This document shows positions 32,287 through 43,045 of a stretch of 64,000 bases of DNA, one piece after another. The translations under genes and the position numbers were made by a program. The DNA comes from Takakia lepidozioides (lineage: Eukaryota; Streptophyta; Takakiopsida; Takakiales; Takakiaceae). Every line of letters starts with the position of its first letter. Positions within the stretch are counted from its first letter, which is position 1. The notes under the pieces were generated by a model. It worked only from the letters and a program-made list of their open reading frames with translations, did not search any database and was not told the origin of the DNA. The DNA lies in contig CM060734.1 of assembly GCA_030704615.1 (NCBI GenBank), positions 40,624,042 through 40,688,041 of the forward strand. Reading direction: 5' to 3'.

Positions 32287-32514
32287 TTGAAGATTTCACA
32301 GAAAACGTCACTCTCTCCATCAACGTACTCGCCACCGAGCCACTTTCCAGAAGCATACGAGCAGCATATTTACTCCCCAATTGGATACTTTCAACATCTT
32401 ACTCTAGGGTCAGTTACTTGGACATTATGTTTTGAAGAGCATATGAATAATTCATCATCTTCACGGTTCACTAAAAGTCTGCAAGACCACCAATTCTTCA
32501 AGAAGTACAGCTGA
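32287..32514 (+). CDS. Second copy of the YSPIGYF module
   Basis: Frame LSPSTYSPPSHFPEAY, then YSPIGYFQHLTLGSVTW, ending in a Ser-rich tail. It matches the module found twice in the heptad ORF at 20322-20954 (YSPIGYFRHLRPGSAAL). The DNA differs mainly at third codon positions, supporting selection on the peptide. The formal start is TTG; a splice acceptor upstream is likely. It lies on the same strand as the FCP1-like exons, about 2 kb after the tail exon, and may be their last exon or a separate gene. Confidence 0.45.
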   Translation: MKISQKTSLSPSTYSPPSHFPEAYEQHIYSPIGYFQHLTLGSVTWTLCFEEHMNNSSSSRFTKSLQDHQFFKKYS

Positions 32515-32519
32515 ACTTT

Positions 32520-33735
32520 GGTCGCACAAGACATTGTTGGTTGGCGTAATATTGGAGGATATTTTTTGTGAGGTCATCACCATATCAACGATTCTCGAGA
32601 CAACATTTCAAGGACTTCTTCCATCAACCTTCGGAACAACGGAAGAATACAGATTTGAAAATGGTCCCTCCAACCTTGTCAAAATATCGTGATTTTGGGT
32701 AATGACTTTCCTCAAAATATTCTCATCATAAGTACGTCGGCCAACATCGTCTTGTGCTAACGGAGTTCAGCCCTCCTTCTAGAAGTTGATACTCTCATTG
32801 ACATGGTTTACGTTACTTGTATTGGTCCATGCCGCATGGGGCGAGACTTACTCAAATTGACATGGTTCTGAAATAAAACCTGGTTGTTTATCATCAATGT
32901 TTCCCCATTGTCTTTCATTTCATTTCATGGTATTGTGTCATTGTGCCATGTTTTCCATATTTGATTGATTTGTCTTGTACGTTACATCTTCGTAAGCTCA
33001 GTCGCGGTTACGAATATGACTGGTGCTCCAATCATCCATCAGGCCGCGGATCATGAGACGAGTTATCACCCGACACCCGTTTTTTTAATTTATTTTTTAA
33101 TGTAATGGAAACACCTGGGAGCGACAGCTTACAAATCAGGCCCCCTTAATAGTATAACCTCTTTCACAGTAACCCCGCCATGTGGCGTTGGAATGGGACA
33201 CACCCAGGAACATACCACACTCGTCAGTAGCAAGATATGACCCCATCATCATCTTGGTGGCACTCAGTGCACTTCACCTACTGAGCTATTGACTGTTGGT
33301 ATCTCATTCAACTCTTACTAAACGTCGAGTGAACAGTGGAACTTGCTTTATGAGCCAAATAGAAACTATTTTTTCTCCTGAAGTTTATACATAATGTTTC
33401 TTTATTGCTCATATTATATATTAATAGATAAACAATTATTTATATCTTTATATTTACATTTAAAATGATCCATTTAAATTCATTTAAATGATTTAAAAAA
33501 TACATATTCAGATATTTCTCCTTATTTCTGGACCAAACTTTAGTCCAGATTTACTTAAAATTGTGTTTTCTACCTCAAAACAAACAACACAATTCCATCC
33601 TACCTCCTTAGTCACGTGCATATCCATAGCATATGCAACTCCGACCACTACCCTGTATCAGGGGATGCTAAACTGTGAGCGGCTCACGTGAGCGGAAAGA
33701 TTCGTGAGTGAAGATACCAATCCGTGAGCGGTAAG
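32520..33735. other. No recognisable gene; possible tRNA-related relic
   Basis: At about 33290-33170 the minus strand reads AATAGCTCAGTAGGTGAAG, a good Pol III A box, but the B box is poor. The rest is AT-rich. Confidence 0.4.
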
Positions 33736-33739
33736 ATTC

Positions 33740-34095
33740 TCATGGATGAGGATGAATGTCACTGCAAGGGCGTGTAACCGCGGATGGAAAAACCATGCGG
33801 GACCTGTATCCGCGGGAAAGTCTGCACACAACAAGACAGTAATTTGCAACAACGTAGAAGAGACAATGGCAGCAAGCGGATGGAAAGCGGATGAATGGAG
33901 GGTGGATGTTGGATGAATAATGGATGAAAGTTGATGGATGATAAATGAAGGAAACTAGATGAAATTTTGGTTGATGGTATGAGTTTGATGAATGAATGTT
34001 GGATGAATTTTGGATGTTCACGGATGCAATCCAGCACATTGATGGATTAATGCATGCTCATCTCATTGGATGAATGCTTGAAAAGAATGTGGATG
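33740..34095 (+). repeat. GGATGAAA/GGATGTT-rich diverged repeat
   Basis: More than twelve copies of GGATGAA, GGATGTT or GGATGGA at 10-30 bp spacing. Relatives at 7556-7735 and 55605-55730. The long minus ORFs here come from the repeat. Confidence 0.6.
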
Positions 34096-34246
34096 TTGAG
34101 ATTTTCTATTGTTGACGTTTGTAGGATGGTTGAACAAACATACATGAAGAAGGAAGTTTTGAATAGAAGAACAGGTCGAGAGTCACAGGCATTATTGAAA
34201 CCATAGAAGTCGATATTGCTTCATTATCCATAGAAAGTCCGAAAAT

Positions 34247-35627
34247 TTATGGGTCATTTCGATTGTCCAGATCCACTGGTAGAGGAGCTTGCATTGGAAA
34301 CTGAAGCACGACTATCAATGAACACCATCGTCCCACTATGCACACGTCCATTCCTACCACAAACCTGTCTAGGGGGAGATGTTTCGAGAGCAAATGTTCT
34401 TGTTGTAGCCTCAGCATAACATGACAATTCAAGCATGGGTGGCGGACTTGGAAAGAAGTCCGGGTTCGCAAAGAAAGGGAGGAACCTAGGTGTAGTTGGG
34501 CTCCTGCAAAACATTGCAAACATTCATGAGAATCCCCAATTCCGACGCCACAACGGAGTCCCATGCAAAGAAGAAAAAGCATACGATCTCATGGAGGGGA
34601 GCAATTACCTCTTTGTACAACTCTCCATCCCCCTCAAAGGCAAACATATGCCTTCCAGCAGCCTTGTAGGCATGGAACGATGCCTCTGCCAGACGAATAA
34701 ACCAAATGAGCCAAGATATGTGCACGAACCTGCACTTTCGAACTACAACAATGAAGGCAGATTATTGCTAGAGTGTGAAGGCCCGAACTTGTTCCAAGAG
34801 TGAGGTCAACAACACGGGACCCTTCAACACTGCAAGACTCAATGACTATCTGCATGAATGCAAGACTCTTTTCCCGTGCACCTCTCCATGGCTCTCTCGA
34901 ATTCCGCAGCACAGTAAGTGAGGCGTCCACGTAGTTGTAGATAAAATCATCATCCACGGGATCGCAGGACGAGTCAACATGCGTTCCCCCTTTCAAGACC
35001 TGGAACTCCTTAACAGATGACGGTGTGGATGGGTGACGTTCTCTTACGAGACAGTGTGCATCAAAAGCTCGTGTCTACGAAATGAAAACACCGGACTCAA
35101 TGAGGTGAGCGCCAAGGCAACATCAAGGTAGGTAGCAGATGACAACCTTGCACTACGATTTCGTCAACGCAAGGATGCAAGAGAAGATTGACAGCGCAGA
35201 AGAAAAATAAAGCTCTCCAAACACGGGAAACATTTCTACAAGATTTAATGAAATGGAGGATACGACATACCTTCTGGCCTGGGAAGTCCCCCTTTGTAAG
35301 TGGGAGACTATTAACTCCATTCCAGCTTTTAATCACCTTCATCCCACCAGACTTCAGGAAACTGGACAGTAGTCGTCGGCACTTTGCATTGGCAACTTGT
35401 AGGATGAGCAAACACCCATTGTCAGCCAAGAAGTTCCCACAGAACTTGAAGACCCAGGGCCAGTAGTGCTCGTCCCATTCATTCCAGGCTGGAGTGACAC
35501 CTTTCGGTGGAAGATCTGGGACTGGAAGCCCGTCTGGAATGTCCACAACAACGAGCTCGCAGGCAAAGGGTTTTTTCTCTCCGTTTACCCACGATGGATC
35601 TTTCCCAGCCGTCACCCCCCAAAGCAA
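34247..35627 (-). pseudogene. Methyltransferase-like gene, minus strand, multi-exon
   Basis: First exon (to 35271): ACELVVVDIPDGLPVPDLPP, WNEWDEHYWPWVFKFCGNFL and NGCLLILQ, the fold order of N6/N4-type DNA methylases (motif IV strand, then L..NG.L.I), ending QK and donor GTATGT. Second exon from acceptor TTAAG at 35009: HVDSSCDPVDDDFIYNYVD, EKSLAFMQIVIESCSVEGSR, VVDLTLGT (glycine loop). A later piece reads EASFHAYKAAGRHMFAFEGD, ending in a donor (34609, GAG/GTAATTG); this matches A....GR...IE.D of motif I. The catalytic DPPY is D-I-P-D here, so activity is doubtful. Exon boundaries near 34700-34790 are unclear. Confidence 0.5.
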
Positions 35628-35739
35628 TCCAATTTAAATGACATTTAACCACAGTGCAAGAACCAAATGACAAGTACGGGCACTAGAAGCATTCGTGTCA
35701 TTTACCACTGGGGTAACGACTCATTTTGAGTCGTAAAAG

Positions 35740-36300
35740 TCAAAAAACAGGGATCGACTGGAAGTTACAACAGACCAGTTACAACAGATGTGGTAGTTGG
35801 GTTGGACATCCAATGATTGGAGTGGTAAAGGACGTAGACGCGCGAACAACTGCTCAGCGATTAATGCGATTAATGCTGAAGAACCACGTGGCGTAACCAG
35901 GCGGGCCGCCCGTGTGTCTGATGTTTTGAGCTGACTTTGACTTTTCCCTCCGGATGAGTGGACTGACTCACCTGGGGCGCGGTGACACATGGACGCGGAC
36001 GTGGATGCGGACGTGGATGCCGATGTGGCGACGCCGCGACGAGCGGTAATGCCGCCGCGTGGCCACGGGCTCAAGACGCCACATCGCAGTCGGCCACATA
36101 ACTTGGAGTGCTGCATGTCACGTGGCAACAGCCACTGGCGAAGTCGACTGCACAACTGCCGGCAGACGAATCCACGGGGACCACGTGGAGAGTGTGTGGG
36201 TCGACGCGTGGCGTCGTCCCCACGCAATGGCAGTGAGGGGTACGACTGCTAGTGGAAAGACGCAGAGTGCTTGTGCCATCTCGGGACTGCTTTGGCCAAC
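35740..36300. other. GC-rich, CpG-rich segment with short tandem repeat
   Basis: Contains GACGTGGATGCG repeated at 35990-36025 and many CpG. Open frames on both strands (Ala/Ser-rich on minus, Asp/Val-rich on plus) are by-products of the repeat. It might be a promoter island for a neighbouring gene, but I see no TATA box. Confidence 0.4.
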
Positions 36301-36845
36301 TCCGCTGCCACTATGCTAGTTGGTTGCACTACAGTAGGAAAGCACTGCAAATGAGCACTTGTAGTGGTTTGTGTGAGTTGTCCAACTGACTTGCATTCTA
36401 AGCTGAAAATATGGTTCTGATGCATTCTACTGGTTTTAGTGGTTCACCCATATGCAGGGGGAATTGAGAAGCAATGATACTGGGCGATACTCAGAACACA
36501 GACCACGATGCATGCACAACATCACGCTAATGAACCAAATAGACGAGGCAACAGGGAGACCAAAGACCATCACACATACACATAGAAGGTGGACGGACAC
36601 GACGACAAGTCAGGAAATGAAATATTGCATTCAAATTGGAGACCGTCACGGCACACCTGCATATGAGCAAGACTAGATGCCAACATACATTGTTGCCGGA
36701 CATCACTTAAACTGTCATGGCCCAAATGTACAAAACTGGTAACGTGAGTATCATACACACTTCTATGAGTATCATTACACACCCAACAGGGACTACAAAC
36801 ATGAAATGTCACTTGATACCTTCACCCCTCCTCATACTCTTCTCT
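36300..36845. other. No recognisable feature
   Basis: Unassigned sequence between the GC-rich segment and the end of the Transposase_24-type gene. Confidence 0.5.
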
Positions 36846-37548
36846 GGCCACAGAGTCACCGTGCCTTTCACGTGCGCTAGCGTGGTCTAGGGGGGGGGCA
36901 TCGTCCACATTTGGGCAAGACAATGTAACACTTGGAAGCATGATCTCGTGGACTTTCACCTTGTACCACCCGGATGGAATGTCCTTGCAGTGGAACTTGT
37001 CACCCCGGCTATTCCCACCACTTCCGCCTTGGCGGCGGCTGTCTTTGACCGCTTGTCATGGGGGTTCAGGAGAAACACAGGATCTGATATCTGCAGACAC
37101 CAACATCAGGGTCCACTCAGCAACAAACATAGCAATGACAGGGTTGAAAGTCAAGCGCAGCTGGGCATGGAAACGATCTTGGTTGCCACAATACTGAATC
37201 AGTAGCAAATTCATGGTGTACCAACCTACCTTGAAGCGAAGCTCGTCGCTGAGGGTGGCAACTGAGGAAAGCTGCCCACGTGTCTTCAACTGCAGCAGCA
37301 AAAAGAGGTTTAGTCAGACGGATAAGAATAACATGAACTCTGGTGGTTGCAATGGTATAAACACACCTCCACGGAGCAAGCTAATACTCTACACCCTGCT
37401 CAGACCGTGCACACTATAACCTCCTGGCAAAAATAACCCTACTAAAAACCAGCCAGGCAAAGCAAGGAGCCATGAATGCATGCCTGGGGAACCACGTCCT
37501 GCTGCGGATGATGGTGCCGGGACAGCCCACTCCTCTTGATCACCTGCA

Positions 37549-37660
37549 ATGAATACACATTGCAACGCTTCAGGAAGTGTATCCATAAAGGAAACCAACC
37601 AAGTAAGTTTGCGGAGAGGGGCTGGGAACAACCATACCTTGGAGCCTGCCTCCTCATGCC
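37549..37660 (-). CDS. Possible exon of unknown gene
   Basis: Frame SKVWLFPAPLRKLTWLVSFM and DTLPEALQCVFIAG, ending in a donor (GCAG/GTGATC). It could belong to the FCP1-like domain D gene or to the transposon gene. No domain recognised. Confidence 0.3.
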
Positions 37661-37929
37661 GGGGGGGGAATCCGGAATGCTGCCGCCGTAGCACTATGGT
37701 CCTTGGCGCAGGACCCACCTTCTTCACAGACAACCCCACTGCCACTCCCTGTACATGTGGTCCCTGCAAACATATAGTGCCAGCCTTGCGTGAGAGGGGC
37801 ATCCGGGGGGAACAAAACAAACATATCTTTTGGTTTCGATGTCATGTTGCAAACAAGTAGGTTAGTTTCACCTGCATGGGCGCAGAAGTACTTCCCCCAA
37901 CGACCCCATCCTCTCCCCACATTCAAGCT

Positions 37930-38545
37930 GCCATCGGGGTCAGCTTCCGCGTGCTTGTGAAGACACGCACATCCTTGGAGCAAAACAAATCTTGGCAGTA
38001 GGGCCAGACTGTTTCTAAAAGGTACTCTGAATCGGGCCCCTCACTAACATTGCTAGTGACATCAAATGACAATGGATGGACCATGTTCAAAGGGGAGTTC
38101 CCCCTCCCTTGTGTGGTGAATCATCCACTAGGAGGGTGTTGGATTCGTTAAATCCAGAAAATTCCGACCACACCCTCGACAGTCTCTTCTGTAAGTTCAT
38201 ACGGCAGGCCCTTTTGTGGAGTGTGGCTCTGTCAAGGGGTCACACTCCTCTTGTGACCACACAAAGAGGGAGAACCCTTGACCCCCTGCATCACCACTTT
38301 GAAGATGTCTGCAACATTCCCCTTGGAAGCACAGGACCATATCCCCACGTAGAAATGCCGGAAGAGAAGGTTTAAAAACTCGCAGACCTAGGGCCTTGGG
38401 AAAACATACTTGTTGGTGGTCAACACCCATGGCCAATGACGCCTCGGGTTGGGCTGAAAGTTAGGAATAGAGTGGCACAGGATCCCGTTCAGGTCTAGAA
38501 CAATTAGTTTCGACTTTTCTATGAATGAGCTTTTGAAGGGGTGTC
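37930..38545 (-). pseudogene. FCP1/NIF-type phosphatase-like domain D
   Basis: KSKLIVLDLNGILCHSIP (about 38520-38465) is the textbook plant FCP1-like motif I. NKYVFPRP follows. The middle is frame-shifted but recognisable (FSLFVWSQEECDPLTEPHS, LQKRLSRVWSEF). Motif IV reads NESNTLLVDDSPHKGG (about 38140-38095), and PDSEYLLETVWPYCQDLF gives the end helices. It has the best-preserved motif I of the four FCP1-like domains in the window but on the opposite strand, 8 kb away, inside the span of the Transposase_24-type gene. It may be a captured gene fragment, or an independent gene nested in an intron. Confidence 0.65.
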
Positions 38546-40559
38546 ACGGGGTCTCACACTCAGTGGGTTGGGAGACAACAGTCACCCCAGAGGGCAAAGT
38601 TTCGGTCCCCCTGCAGCCTGGACCAGGCAAACTACCACCTCTCCCCCTACAGCTTCCCCTTTTCCCTTGATAGAATGAGCAATGACCCCCCATCGTCCAT
38701 GTCATCCCCACCAACTCGCTGGACCTCTCCCTCTTCAACGAGTGGACCCTGCCCCCCCACTGTGAATATCATCAACAACAGGCTGGACCTCTATCACATC
38801 CCTACCACTACAATTACTTCTCCTTCTCAGGTACAATGGTCGCAGCAAGGGGGTCTTCCATAATGCCACCCGTCACACCCCCTTTTTGCCTCATCATGAG
38901 TTCCACTATCTTCTTCAGTTGTGCTTCCATTCCCCTCTCCCGCTCCGCAGAGAGAGCCGCAAGCCTCTCCAGGGCCCCCGATGGCGGGCTGCCATTGAGT
39001 TCCCCGCTCCCTACGCATACAAACACCCACCCGTACTATTAAAACCAGAAGAAGAGCCGAATGTGCAGGATTTCAGGCATTCGGAGATGGCTGGGTTTGG
39101 CATAACACCCCTCGTGTACCATGCGTGGGGCCCCACATACCCACCAAATCTTAGTACAACAACAGATTCATGAATGGAAACCGGACTTCAAAACATACCT
39201 GGCTCAAAACAGACTCTGATGGGGTGCCAGGCGCATAGTTCTTTTGCTCTCGCCCCGAGCCATCGACAGTGACGGGCTCCGCACTTTGGCGTCTTTTCTG
39301 TATTTGCCATCCACACACTGTCATTACAAAAATGCCAGAGCATATGGACAAAGCATTGCCCTGCATATCACATAACAACATAATTCTGGCACAAGCAATA
39401 AAACCCACTCGTGGGTGTCTCTTCCATCAGAACATGCCACAACGTAGGAGCAATGAGAAGGGGGTGAGGAGATTACCAAACGGGGCTGCTTGGCCTGCAA
39501 CTCCTGCCCGGCCCCAACGCGAGGGGTTCGTGACACAAGCACGCGCTTGCTTCATCCCTTCAGCCTTTGCAAGTCCACGAGGGGACTCCAGTAGGCAACA
39601 AGCTTATCCCAATAGGCGGGTTCAGTGTTCATTGGCCTCACACCAGTCTTTGCCCATTTATCTTTCAGTTTTGCTCTTTCTCCTTTCATTATCTTCCCAC
39701 ATTGCTTCACTATAAAATCACGATTGGCAGGGATAGGTCTGTACTCGTACATTCCATTTATGCCCTCTATTACTGTTGACATGGCACTCTGGGACTGCTG
39801 GTCAATGTCTTGTACGCTTGAGTCAAGGTAACGCAATGCCAGGCCACGCAAATCACGCTGCCAGTGTTCCTTACCTTCGCAGCCAACATTGATGACTCCA
39901 TTTCCATGCACCTCCACCTTGTGGCGCTTTAGCCCTGCAGCCACCCTTCCCTCTCCATCTCCTTCCCATTGTTTCATGGCATGGCGTCGTTCCTTCCTCA
40001 GCTCTGATGTCCGTTTCCTGCCCCATGCTCTGGAGCAGCGCCGTCATACGTTGTGGGGGGTGACTGATGTGTGCCGGAGGGGGGAGGGCCGTATGGAGAT
40101 GTGGGAGGCCCCCATTGTGACGTGCAGCATCAGGAAGCCAGCGCCACGACCCCGAAGCAGGGGGGGCTCCCCATGGTGCACTCTGTTGTGGAGACCATGC
40201 GGCAGGGGGTGGGTGCCAAGGTTGGTGTTGGTTGGCATTGTGTGGTGGCTGTGAGTGCTTTGCTGCAGCTTCACTCCCCTTCCGCTGCCAAAAACATCCC
40301 ACACACAAGGTGCATCAGCTGTAGTCCTACTGAACACAACGTCACCAGAGCACAAACGATCCCACAACCACAACTATGGATTGGCTGACCTCAAACCCAC
40401 TCCCCTGCAGCGCAAGTGCCAAAAACTGAAAAGGAGAGGGACAGAATGTCCTCATAACATGTAAGGCCATTCATTGGTGAAGAAACATAATGTGGGCGGG
40501 TTCACATCAGTACCATCATACACACTTACCAGGAAACAGAACATCCATCTGGGTTTTGC

Positions 40560-41755
40560 ACATAGGGAGTGGACATCTATTCACACAATCAGCAAATGGC
40601 TGTATGGCGGAGCCCAGCATCGGAGCCCCAAAAGGCCTAAAGACTCTCAATGTTTAAACACAGGTGCAGACATTCAATTGATAGCTTGGATATCCGGTGG
40701 TCTGTATGGTGATAGCACCCGGGCAGTGAGTCAGACAATGACCCTATGACGTTGGTAGTAAGACTTACCTTCGTATAAAGCATTGATCCGGGTTTTCCAG
40801 ATACTAGAAATCCCTTCACACAAGCATCAATCTGTGTGTGATTTGCCCAAAAACTAGCCTCAGGAGGGCCTGGGCTTTTGGCTCAGCCTCGAGTCTTTCA
40901 AAGTTGGTAAACAGGGGTACAGGCACAATTCCCTTGATAGAATTGAAGAGAGCGTCTCACCCGGACAGCGTATCAGAAAATGAATACTGTCTTCAGATTG
41001 CCCACACAACGGACAATTGCACTCTCCCTTTCCGATCTGCTTCTGTTTGCTGTTCAAAGGTAGGCTTCCTGCCCTGAGTTTAAATTTCAGTCTAGTGCCG
41101 AGAGTGGGTGGACCCTTCAGGTCATCCAAGATGTCCCCCCATGTCACTGACTGGAAACAAGTTCAGGGAAGTTCTCTGCCTAACTTCATTTTCATCAGAC
41201 AATCTCATGGCAAAGACATGGCTTCAGACACTACAGCCTGTAAGGCAGATTTATCCAGCAGGGTCAAGACTTGCGGATCCAGGTCCAGGTCCTTGAGAAT
41301 CTTTTCTACTCTCTTCTGCCAGGACTTAGTCTGTTTGACAGGGCGGTCCTGTTTCCAAGATTTAGAGTCGATTTAGGATATCTGGTGTTGGGCATATGTT
41401 GCAGCTGACCCCACCATCTGACCTTGAATTCATCTCGTCGGGAGCTTAAGGATGGGATGCCAAACTCACCCCCGAACAGCCACATTGGCTGTTTTCTCCA
41501 TGCTGACATACACTCCTTAAGCACCCCCACTTGAATGGATTCTAGAGACTTAGCCTGGTTGGAGTTATCAACCCATATAGCAGATCCGTACTCCAAGGCA
41601 GGTCTAATAACGCGACAAAGCATGGTTTTCTTAACCTCAGAGATGACCCTCTGCAGTGGAAAATTTAGTGAGCCCCAGAGCTTTGCCCTTGCCAGTTTGA
41701 ACAACTTTCCGTATATGTGCATCCCAATTACAATTGGAGGAAAACTCAACGCCTA
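40560..41755 (-). mobile_element. LINE fragment (reverse transcriptase end and zinc-binding domain), minus
   Basis: Minus frames read LFKLARAKLWGSLNFPLQ, RPALEYGSAIWVDNSNQ, SLESIQVGVLKECMSAWR and FGIPSLSSRRDEFKVRWW, the typical thumb and post-RT region of plant LINE ORF2. GKGECNCPLCGQSEDSIHFL then IRCPG (41035-40960) is the zinc-binding C-terminal domain (CPLC...H...C). Frameshifts separate the pieces. It lies in the large intron of the Transposase_24-type gene. Confidence 0.8.
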
Positions 41756-41779
41756 GGTAAGTGTAGGAAGGGAGGACCG

Positions 41780-42985
41780 GGATCTCTTGGCTACCCCCTG
41801 CCACTTAAGATCACTTCCTCCCTCTCCTCTGTCGTTGATTGCTACCACTGCACATTTCTGCCTAACTTCATTTTCTGCCCAATCACATCTCCTCTACGCT
41901 GATGATGTTGCCCTTTTGGCACAATCCCGGTCTTTCTGCAACGCCATCTCTAAATTTTGGAACAGTTCTGCAAAGACTATGGGATGCAAGTCAATCTTAG
42001 CAAGACCAAGATCATGGTCTTCAATGGCCAGGCTGATCGTAGATTCATCTTCAACCAGCAGGAAATTGAGATTGTCAAATCATACCGGTACCTAGGTCTG
42101 GTTATCCACTCCCCCAAGTTTCACTTTGCAGCCACTGCCTTGGACAGATTGACTAAAGGTAAGGCGGCCTCGTCCGCCTTCGCCAAATGCAAGCAAATAC
42201 ATGTGCGGCATCCCCCGACCAAAAAGTGTCTGTTTGACACCGTCGTCAGCCCTGCTACCATCTATGGTTGTGAGTTCTGGGCACCTGGTGTCCCTGTCTC
42301 CTGGTGGGAAAAGATTTTGGAACCATTACAGTCATCTTTTCTCCAAGCAATGCTTGGCGCCAGGAGCACAACTCCCTCTCAGATCCTAGGTGCAGAGTTC
42401 GCATGTGTACCATTGCAATCCGAGGCACAGTTCAGGCTTACAATCTGTGAGGAATAGATTGCAGGCCCTTCCACCCAAAGGGCTAGTGGCAAGGGCCCTC
42501 ACAACATCTATGAGGCTCAAAGCTGCAGGTTTCGGGAACTCCTGGTATGCTCGAGTGGACAGTTTATTTCAACGTAACGGACTTTCTACTACTTTCCTAT
42601 TACCAATGAACCCAGATGAGGTGGACATCACATCCACACATGACCGCAACAGACTCATTCGGAGAGAGCTTATGGAATTACATGTGAAGAGAACTTGGAT
42701 GCTACCCAATCTCACAACAAAGCTCCACTTCTATCGAGAGACATTCTTGGTGCTCCGCGATGATAGAATCTTGAGACCAAATTACCTTTCAGCACCCTTA
42801 GCTCCTTCCCTCTGAGGGCATTGGGGCAGTTCAGGGTGGGTTCCCACAACCTACGGATAGAGACTGGCAGATGGGAAAACCTGCAACGGGAGGACCGCCT
42901 ATGTCCAGCTTGCATAGGGCGCAGCAAGGAAATTGAAACTGAAGAACACTTCTTCTTCTACTGCCCTCTATACTACGAGATCCGA
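41780..42985 (+). mobile_element. LINE fragment of another family (reverse transcriptase), plus
   Basis: HLLYADDVALLAQSR (about 41885-41935) is the YADD catalytic box. After a frameshift come GMQVNLSKTKIMVFNG, YRYLGLVIHSPKFHF and SPATIYGCEFWAPGVP, then SSFLQAMLGARSTTPSQIL. The C-terminal part has TGRWENLQREDRLCPACIG and ETEEHFFFYCPLYYEIR, the CxxC...H...C domain. It is 5' truncated: only the end of the palm is present. Stops and shifts make it dead. Confidence 0.85.
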
Positions 42986-43045
42986 TTGAACAACTTTATG
43001 GATATGTGCATCCCAGTTTCAGTTTCAGGAGAACTCAACGCCCAT
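42985..43045 (-). repeat. 60-bp LINE piece duplicated on both sides of the plus LINE
   Basis: This stretch and 41700-41755 are about 80 percent alike by eye (TTGAACAACTTT, ATATGTGCATCCCA, ACTCAACGCC). Both encode, on minus, the same motif of the minus LINE (GVEFS..NWDAHI.K). Confidence 0.6.

Noticed and set aside
19278-32514. Endogenous giant-virus segment (methylase, ParB-like and FCP1-like genes together)
   Set aside because: The genes have GT-AG introns and no capsid, polymerase or packaging genes are present, so nothing positive supports it.
33170-33295. Possible tRNA gene on the minus strand (good A box)
   Set aside because: The B box and acceptor pairing are missing; at best a tRNA-related relic.
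33740-34039. Minus ORFs of 92-99 residues rich in Ser/His/Pro
   Set aside because: Translation of the GGATGAAA repeat, not a gene.
35721-36319. Overlapping ORFs in the GC-rich segment
   Set aside because: Both strands stay open because of a short GACGTGGATGCG repeat and high GC; no domain or splice support.
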